From: an uncultured Devosia sp.
GTDB lineage: Bacteria; Pseudomonadota; Alphaproteobacteria; Rhizobiales; Devosiaceae
NCBI GenBank assembly: GCA_934553185.1
Contig: CAKTFF010000073.1
Location: 1-8,513, forward strand
DNA: 8,513 bases
Direction of reading: 5' to 3'
The number at the start of each line of letters is the position of its first letter. Positions within the stretch are counted from its first letter, which is position 1. Shown here in pieces: positions 4,832 through 8,513 of this stretch. The notes under the pieces were generated by a model. It was not told the origin of the DNA and did not search any database. It worked only from the letters and a program-made list of their open reading frames with translations. A program made the position numbers and the translations under genes.

Positions 4832-6382
4832 ATGCTGCTTGCCCCCTATTTCCGGCTCCTGCATGCGGCCTTCGTGCTGGCGCGCGAGGGTGCGCTGTCT
4901 TTGGCGGGCACCTTGCCGCCCGCTTTGGCGCCGCTGCGCGTGGCGATCTGGCTGGGGCGGCTGGTGGAGCGGCCGAGCGTGCGTGAGACCGGGCATGTCG
5001 AGCGGCTGAACCGGGCTCTCAACCAACTCGGTCCCACCTATGTCAAGTTTGGGCAGACGCTGGCGACGCGCCCTGACGTGGTCGGACCAAAGGTGGCCAA
5101 TGACCTGGCAGGGCTGCAGGACAAGATGGAGCCGTTTGATCCAGCGCTTGTGCCAGCCATTCTCGATGCGGCGCTGGGGTCCAAGGCCGCAGAGCTCACC
5201 GAATTGTCGGCGCCGGTTGCAGCGGCATCCATTGCCCAGGTGCATCGGGCCAAGCTGCGACCTGCGGGTGGCTTGCCGCGCCACGTGGCCGTCAAGGTGC
5301 TCCGGCCTGGCGTCGACACGCGGTTCATGGCCGATATCGCGAGCTTTTATGCTGCAGCGCGGCTTGCCGATCGCTTTGTTGCCTCCACCAAGCGGCTGCG
5401 GCCGATCGAGGTCGTGAAAACGCTGGATCGCTCGGCCCGGCTCGAACTCGACCTGCGGCTCGAAGCGGCTTCCATCTCGGAGATGGCCGAAAACATCAAG
5501 AACGACAAAGGCTTTCGCATCCCCGAAGTGGCCTGGGACCAGGTGGCGCAAAACATTTTGACCACGACCTGGGTCGAGGGCATCCCGGTCCGCAACCATC
5601 TGGCGCTCGACCAAGCAGGCGTCAACCGCCGCCAGCTTGCCGTCAACTTGCTGCAGAATTTCTTGCGCCATGCCATTCGCGACGGCTTTTTTCATGCCGA
5701 CATGCATCCGGGAAACCTGTTTGCCGATCCACGCACCGGAGACATCATCGCGGTTGATTTCGGCATCATGGGCCGGATCAGCCGTCGGGAGCGCCGGTTC
5801 CTGGCCGATACGCTCTATGGCTTTATCACCCGCGATTATCGGCTGGTTGCCCAGCGCCACTTCGATATCGGCTATGTGCCTGCCAGCCAGTCCCTCGACG
5901 ATTTCGCCGTCGCCATTCGCTCGATCGGCGAGCCGCTGCATGGTCGCACGGCGGCGGATATTTCCATGGCCAAGGTGCTGGGACAGCTGTTCACCATCAC
6001 GGATCTCTTTTCCATGCAGACCCGGCCGGAACTGGTGCTGCTGCAAAAGTCCATGGTGCTGGTGGAAGGCGTGGCGCGGGCGCTTGATCCCGATCTCGAT
6101 ATCTGGACCGTGGCCGAGCCCGTGGTCGCCGATTGGATCAGGCGGGAAGAAGGGCCGCTGGGGCGCTTCGACGACCTCAAGGAACAGTTCACCGCTATCG
6201 GGGAGGCGGCCAGCCGCCTTCCGGTGATTGCCCAACAAGCCGAACTAGCGCTTGCCGATTACCACCGCAACGTCGCCGGCCGCCCGCGCGACGGCGTGAT
6301 GCGGGGAGCACTTCTGGCGCTGATCGGCATATCCTCCCTCACCATGCTGGCACTGCTACTACGCATTCTTTTTTCCAGCTGA
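4832..6382 (+). CDS. ubiB: UbiB, ABC1/ADCK-family atypical kinase/ATPase for ubiquinone synthesis
   Basis: UbiB belongs to the ABC1/ADCK/COQ8 kinase-like family. It supports ubiquinone synthesis, probably as an ATPase acting on membrane-bound intermediates. The 516-residue protein has the family hallmarks in order: KFGQ (72-75), the Ala-rich loop AAASIAQVH (130-138) in place of a kinase Gly-rich loop, VAVKVLRPG with Lys155, [10 protein letters not shown] (288-297) with Asp290 and Asn295, and VDFG (308-311). One hydrophobic C-terminal helix (about 491-513) should anchor it to the inner membrane. E. coli UbiB is slightly longer and, as I recall, has two such segments. The start lies 3 nt after ubiE, with possible translational coupling. 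In many Hyphomicrobiales coaBC follows; here dut follows after 13 nt. Confidence 0.96.
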   Translation: MLLAPYFRLLHAAFVLAREGALSLAGTLPPALAPLRVAIWLGRLVERPSVRETGHVERLNRALNQLGPTYVKFGQTLATRPDVVGPKVANDLAGLQDKMEPFDPALVPAILDAALGSKAAELTELSAPVAAASIAQVHRAKLRPAGGLPRHVAVKVLRPGVDTRFMADIASFYAAARLADRFVASTKRLRPIEVVKTLDRSARLELDLRLEAASISEMAENIKNDKGFRIPEVAWDQVAQNILTTTWVEGIPVRNHLALDQAGVNRRQLAVNLLQNFLRHAIRDGFFHADMHPGNLFADPRTGDIIAVDFGIMGRISRRERRFLADTLYGFITRDYRLVAQRHFDIGYVPASQSLDDFAVAIRSIGEPLHGRTAADISMAKVLGQLFTITDLFSMQTRPELVLLQKSMVLVEGVARALDPDLDIWTVAEPVVADWIRREEGPLGRFDDLKEQFTAIGEAASRLPVIAQQAELALADYHRNVAGRPRDGVMRGALLALIGISSLTMLALLLRILFSS

Positions 6383-6395
6383 TCGGTTTATTCTC

Positions 6396-6863
6396 TTGGC
6401 TGACACGATCGATATTGCCCTCCTTTGGTTGCCTCATGGCGAAGGCTTGCCCCTCCCCCGGCGCCAAACCGAGGGGGCCGCAGGCATGGACCTGTTGGCG
6501 GCTCTCCCCTTGGGCCAAACGCTGACGCTTGGCTCCGGCATGCGGGCGGTTGTGCCCTGCGGCTTCGCCCTTGCCCTGCCGGCGGGCTGGGAGGCACAGG
6601 TCAGGCCACGTTCGGGTCTGGCGGTTCGCCATGGCGTTACCGTGCTCAATGCGCCGGGCACGATAGACGCCGATTATCGCGGGGAAGTCATGGTGCCGCT
6701 GATCAATCTGGGGCAGGAGCCATTTGTTATCTCACGCGGCGACCGGATTGCCCAGATGGTGGTGGCACCGGTCAGCATGGTCTCTTTCACCGTTGTGGAG
6801 GAACTCGATGAAACAGTGCGAGGCATCCAAGGGTTCGGTTCGACCGGGCAGACGACGCCATAG
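6396..6863 (+). CDS. dut: deoxyuridine 5'-triphosphate nucleotidohydrolase (dUTPase)
   Basis: dUTPase hydrolyses dUTP to dUMP and pyrophosphate, keeping uracil out of DNA and supplying dUMP for thymidylate synthesis. The 155-residue protein carries the five motifs of the trimeric family: AAGMDLLAA (28-36), RPRSGLAVR (70-78), the catalytic [10 protein letters not shown] (88-97), RGDRIAQMV (113-121) and the glycine-rich [10 protein letters not shown] (142-151). The start is a TTG at 6396. The first in-frame ATG (6486) would cut into motif I, and the N-terminal [14 protein letters not shown] matches family expectation, so I accept TTG, though no clear Shine-Dalgarno precedes it. The gene follows ubiB by 13 nt, and its 3' end overlaps the next gene by 56 nt. 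Confidence 0.95.
   Translation: MADTIDIALLWLPHGEGLPLPRRQTEGAAGMDLLAALPLGQTLTLGSGMRAVVPCGFALALPAGWEAQVRPRSGLAVRHGVTVLNAPGTIDADYRGEVMVPLINLGQEPFVISRGDRIAQMVVAPVSMVSFTVVEELDETVRGIQGFGSTGQTTP
6797..6801 (+). promoter_or_regulatory. Shine-Dalgarno inside dut that sets the next start
   Basis: GGAGG lies 6 nt before the ATG at 6808, an optimal spacing, and is wholly within the dut coding sequence. It decides the start of the following secreted-protein gene in favour of 6808 over the upstream ATG at 6724, which would give a Trp-rich leader unlike a signal peptide. Confidence 0.8.
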
Positions 6864-7572
6864 CCATGCCGCGGCTCTTCTTGCCTCGGCGCTGATAGCA
6901 GGTCCGGCGATTGGCGGGGACCGGGCGGCGATCGATGTCATCGGCTATTCCCAAGACAGCCGCTATTTTGCTTTCGAGGAATACGGCATCCGGGACGGAT
7001 CCGGCTTTGCGTATTCCAGCATCTACCTGATCGACCTTTCCACCGATCGCTGGGTGATCGGCACTCCTGTCCAGATTACAGCGGACAGTGAGGACGAACC
7101 ACTGGGGGTGGTGCGCGAGGCGGCTCAGGCGGAGGCCGGGGAAGCGCTGTCCGCCCTAGGCGTGGTGGAGCCAGCTGAATTTGCCGCTTTGCTGGGCGAC
7201 GGGGTGCCCGATGATGACGGGCAGACGCTGCGCTTTGGCGTGCCTGGCTTTGGCACCGGGGCACCGCGGGGCGATTACCGGCTGGAGCTTTCGAGCTTTC
7301 CAGCGCGTGCGGCCTCGCCTTGCGCGGAGTGGTTTTCTTTTGAGCCGCTGGGCTATGAACTGGTGATTGCCGATGGCGACAATCGCCGCCTGATCCATCG
7401 CGACAGCACCCTGCCCCGTTCGCGCGGCTGCCCCCAGGCCTATCGCCTTTATGGCGTGGTCCTGCCCTTCGGCGGCACGTCGATCAGCGATGCAGTGGCT
7501 TTGATCTCGGTCTATGCCGGCGGCTTTGAAGGTCCGGACCGGCGTTTCGTGGCGGTGCCGCTTGGCCTCTGA
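6808..7572 (+). CDS. predicted secreted protein, DUF2259-like
   Basis: The function is unknown. The 254-residue product has an N-terminal signal-like segment: a basic stretch GRRRH (about 14-18), then a hydrophobic run of Ala/Leu/Ile (21-36), with likely cleavage near 36-40. It should be exported to the periplasm. The mature start reads [21 protein letters not shown], followed by [12 protein letters not shown]. That resembles the conserved front of the family 'predicted secreted protein DUF2259' as I remember it. Two cysteines in the mature part (Cys172, Cys208) could form a disulfide. The Tat twin-arginine pattern is not met. The gene has a strong ribosome site inside dut, overlaps dut by 56 nt in another frame and overlaps the following gene by about 11 nt, so it is firmly part of the operon. 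The family call is moderate; export is likelier than any specific role. Confidence 0.8.
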   Translation: MKQCEASKGSVRPGRRRHSHAAALLASALIAGPAIGGDRAAIDVIGYSQDSRYFAFEEYGIRDGSGFAYSSIYLIDLSTDRWVIGTPVQITADSEDEPLGVVREAAQAEAGEALSALGVVEPAEFAALLGDGVPDDDGQTLRFGVPGFGTGAPRGDYRLELSSFPARAASPCAEWFSFEPLGYELVIADGDNRRLIHRDSTLPRSRGCPQAYRLYGVVLPFGGTSISDAVALISVYAGGFEGPDRRFVAVPLGL

Positions 7573-8278
7573 CCCCTTCTCGTCCGACGAAACGCAGCGC
7601 TATAGCCGCCACCTGGTGCTCAAGGGCATGGGAGGGCAGGGCCAGCAGCGGCTCAAGGCCGCGCGGGTCCTGGTTGTGGGCGCCGGGGGATTGGGGAGCC
7701 CCGTTATCGCCTATCTTGCCGGAGCCGGCGTCGGGGTGCTGGGTATTGCCGACCACGACGCGGTGTCGCTCAGCAATCTGCATCGGCAGGTGATCCATGC
7801 CGAGCGGGGGATCAACAAGGCCCAAAGCGCCGCCAGCTTTGCCCAGCGCCTCAATCCCCATGTCAACGTGCGCCTTCATCAAGAGGGCATCACTGCGGCC
7901 AATGCTGACGCCATTATATCGAGCTATGACCTGGTGCTCGATGGCACCGACAATCTTGCCACACGCCGCATTGTCGCCGCCGCCTGCGAGGCCTTTGCGG
8001 TGCCGTTGGTTTCTGGCGCCGTGTCGATGTTTGACGGCCAGGTCACAGTGTTCTCGCCCGGCGGGTCCCGTTTTAGCGACCTTTATCCGGCCGATGCAAA
8101 CGACACCGACCTCCCCTCGTGCGAAGCCACAGGCATATTGGGCCCGCTCACCGGCGTCATCGGCACGCTGATGGCCACCGAAGCCATCAAGCTTCTCACC
8201 GGCATCGGCGATCCCTTGATCGGCCGCGTGCTGACCTATGATGGCAAAGGCGGGCGGTTTTCGGAGTTCATGCTGTAG
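7562..8278 (+). CDS. MoeB/ThiF/HesA-family E1-like adenylyltransferase lacking the zinc cysteines
   Basis: These enzymes adenylate the C-terminal Gly-Gly of a sulfur carrier (MoaD for molybdopterin, ThiS for thiamine). With a TTG start at 7562 the protein has 238 residues. It shows the Arg-bearing RYSRH (13-17), the nucleotide loop GAGGLGSP (40-47), the acidic DHD (64-66), SNLHRQ (71-76), Lys86, DGTDN (127-131) and a conserved Cys187 in PSCEATGILGP. Numbering matches E. coli MoeB as I recall it, which supports this start; an ATG at 7514 is the alternative and would overlap the previous gene by 59 nt. The zinc site is missing. Residues 172 and 175 are Ser and Tyr instead of Cys, and the chain ends before the C-terminal CXXC. 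There is no rhodanese domain. The partner (MoaD, ThiS or other) cannot be told from the context. Confidence 0.88.
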   Translation: MASDPFSSDETQRYSRHLVLKGMGGQGQQRLKAARVLVVGAGGLGSPVIAYLAGAGVGVLGIADHDAVSLSNLHRQVIHAERGINKAQSAASFAQRLNPHVNVRLHQEGITAANADAIISSYDLVLDGTDNLATRRIVAAACEAFAVPLVSGAVSMFDGQVTVFSPGGSRFSDLYPADANDTDLPSCEATGILGPLTGVIGTLMATEAIKLLTGIGDPLIGRVLTYDGKGGRFSEFML

Positions 8279-8291
8279 ACCGTGCCACGCC

Positions 8292-8513
8292 TCAAGCGTC
8301 GGGGTGCTTGAACACCAAGGCCGCATTGGTGCCGCCGAAGCCGAAGGAGTTGGAAAGCACCACGCCGAGGTCCACATCGTCACGGCGCTGGCGCAGGATC
8401 GGCATGTCGGCAAAGGCCGGATCGAGCTCTTCGATATTGGCGCTTTCGGCGATGAAGCGGTGCTTCATCATCAGGATCGAATAGATCGATTCATGGACAC
8501 CCGTGGCACCCTG
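8292..8513 (-). CDS. fabB: beta-ketoacyl-ACP synthase I (FabB-type), C-terminal part only
   Basis: This is the last 73 codons of a condensing enzyme of fatty-acid elongation; the 5' part, with the catalytic Cys and both His, lies beyond the window edge. Visible are [15 protein letters not shown] at the edge, [15 protein letters not shown], and the C-terminal [14 protein letters not shown] ending in KHPDA. VHE-IYSLLMM plus SANIEELD points to FabB rather than FabF, which reads differently there. It converges on the E1-like gene with 13 nt between the two stop codons. An inverted repeat TCAAGC (8292-8297) / GCTTGA (8306-8311) spans its stop but has no T tract. No fabI follows it on the same strand, although fabA-fabB-fabI is a common arrangement in the order. 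Confidence 0.9.
   Translation of the reverse strand, partial: QGATGVHESIYSILMMKHRFIAESANIEELDPAFADMPILRQRRDDVDLGVVLSNSFGFGGTNAALVFKHPDA

Noticed and set aside
3971..6238. Open frame continuing upstream of mutM for about 750 codons on the minus strand
   Set aside because: It runs antisense to ubiE and ubiB. The MutM N-terminus (MPELPEVE) and a good Shine-Dalgarno fix the real start at 3970.
8292..8311. Inverted repeat over the fabB stop as a bidirectional terminator
   Set aside because: The stem is only 6 bp with an 8-nt loop and there is no T tract on either strand.
7484..8413. 309-codon minus-strand frame opposite the E1-like gene
   Set aside because: It is antisense to clear MoeB/ThiF motifs and at its right end overlaps fabB in a different frame.
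1..8513. CRISPR array, tRNA/rRNA, insertion sequence or phage genes
   Set aside because: No regularly spaced repeats, no tRNA-like or rRNA-like segments and no transposase or integrase motifs were seen on either strand.

Overview
The window reads as chromosomal housekeeping DNA from a GC-rich alphaproteobacterium of the order Hyphomicrobiales, most likely Devosia or a close relative. The grounds are the protein sequences (DnaA, S20, MutM with a CX4C zinc finger, UbiE, UbiB, a DUF2259-type secreted protein), the dnaA / rpsT / mutM / ubiE / ubiB / dut neighbourhood typical of that order, and palindromic intergenic repeats of alphaproteobacterial type. The genus is an inference; no database was searched.

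Layout from left to right. Positions 1-292 hold no gene but several palindromic repeats and a hairpin that probably ends the dnaA transcript. dnaA lies on the minus strand (293-1744, possibly starting as far up as 1834). About 0.8 kb of non-coding DNA follows, up to 2650. It holds several dyads, four GANTC sites within 100 bp, a 15-bp A/T-only run and the rpsT terminator. rpsT (2651-2917, minus) has a clear sigma70-type promoter and a hairpin in its leader. mutM (3083-3970, minus) faces ubiE across 93 bp that contain two dyads.

From 4064 to 8278 five plus-strand genes are packed as one probable operon: ubiE, ubiB, dut, a secreted DUF2259-type gene and a MoeB/ThiF/HesA-type E1-like gene. The junctions are +3 nt, +13 nt, a 56-nt overlap and an 11-nt overlap. 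The 3' end of a minus-strand fabB-type ketoacyl-ACP synthase (8292 to the window edge) converges on it.

Functionally the window mixes replication initiation (DnaA), translation (S20), oxidative DNA repair and nucleotide-pool hygiene (MutM, dUTPase), ubiquinone synthesis (UbiE, UbiB), a sulfur-carrier activating enzyme and fatty-acid synthesis. I see no mobile element, CRISPR array, tRNA/rRNA or defence system, and no clearly new multi-gene system. The points most worth a second look are the E1-like protein that lacks its zinc cysteines, the apparent absence of coaBC between ubiB and dut, the GANTC/dyad/AT cluster upstream of dnaA, and the paired dyads between mutM and ubiE.
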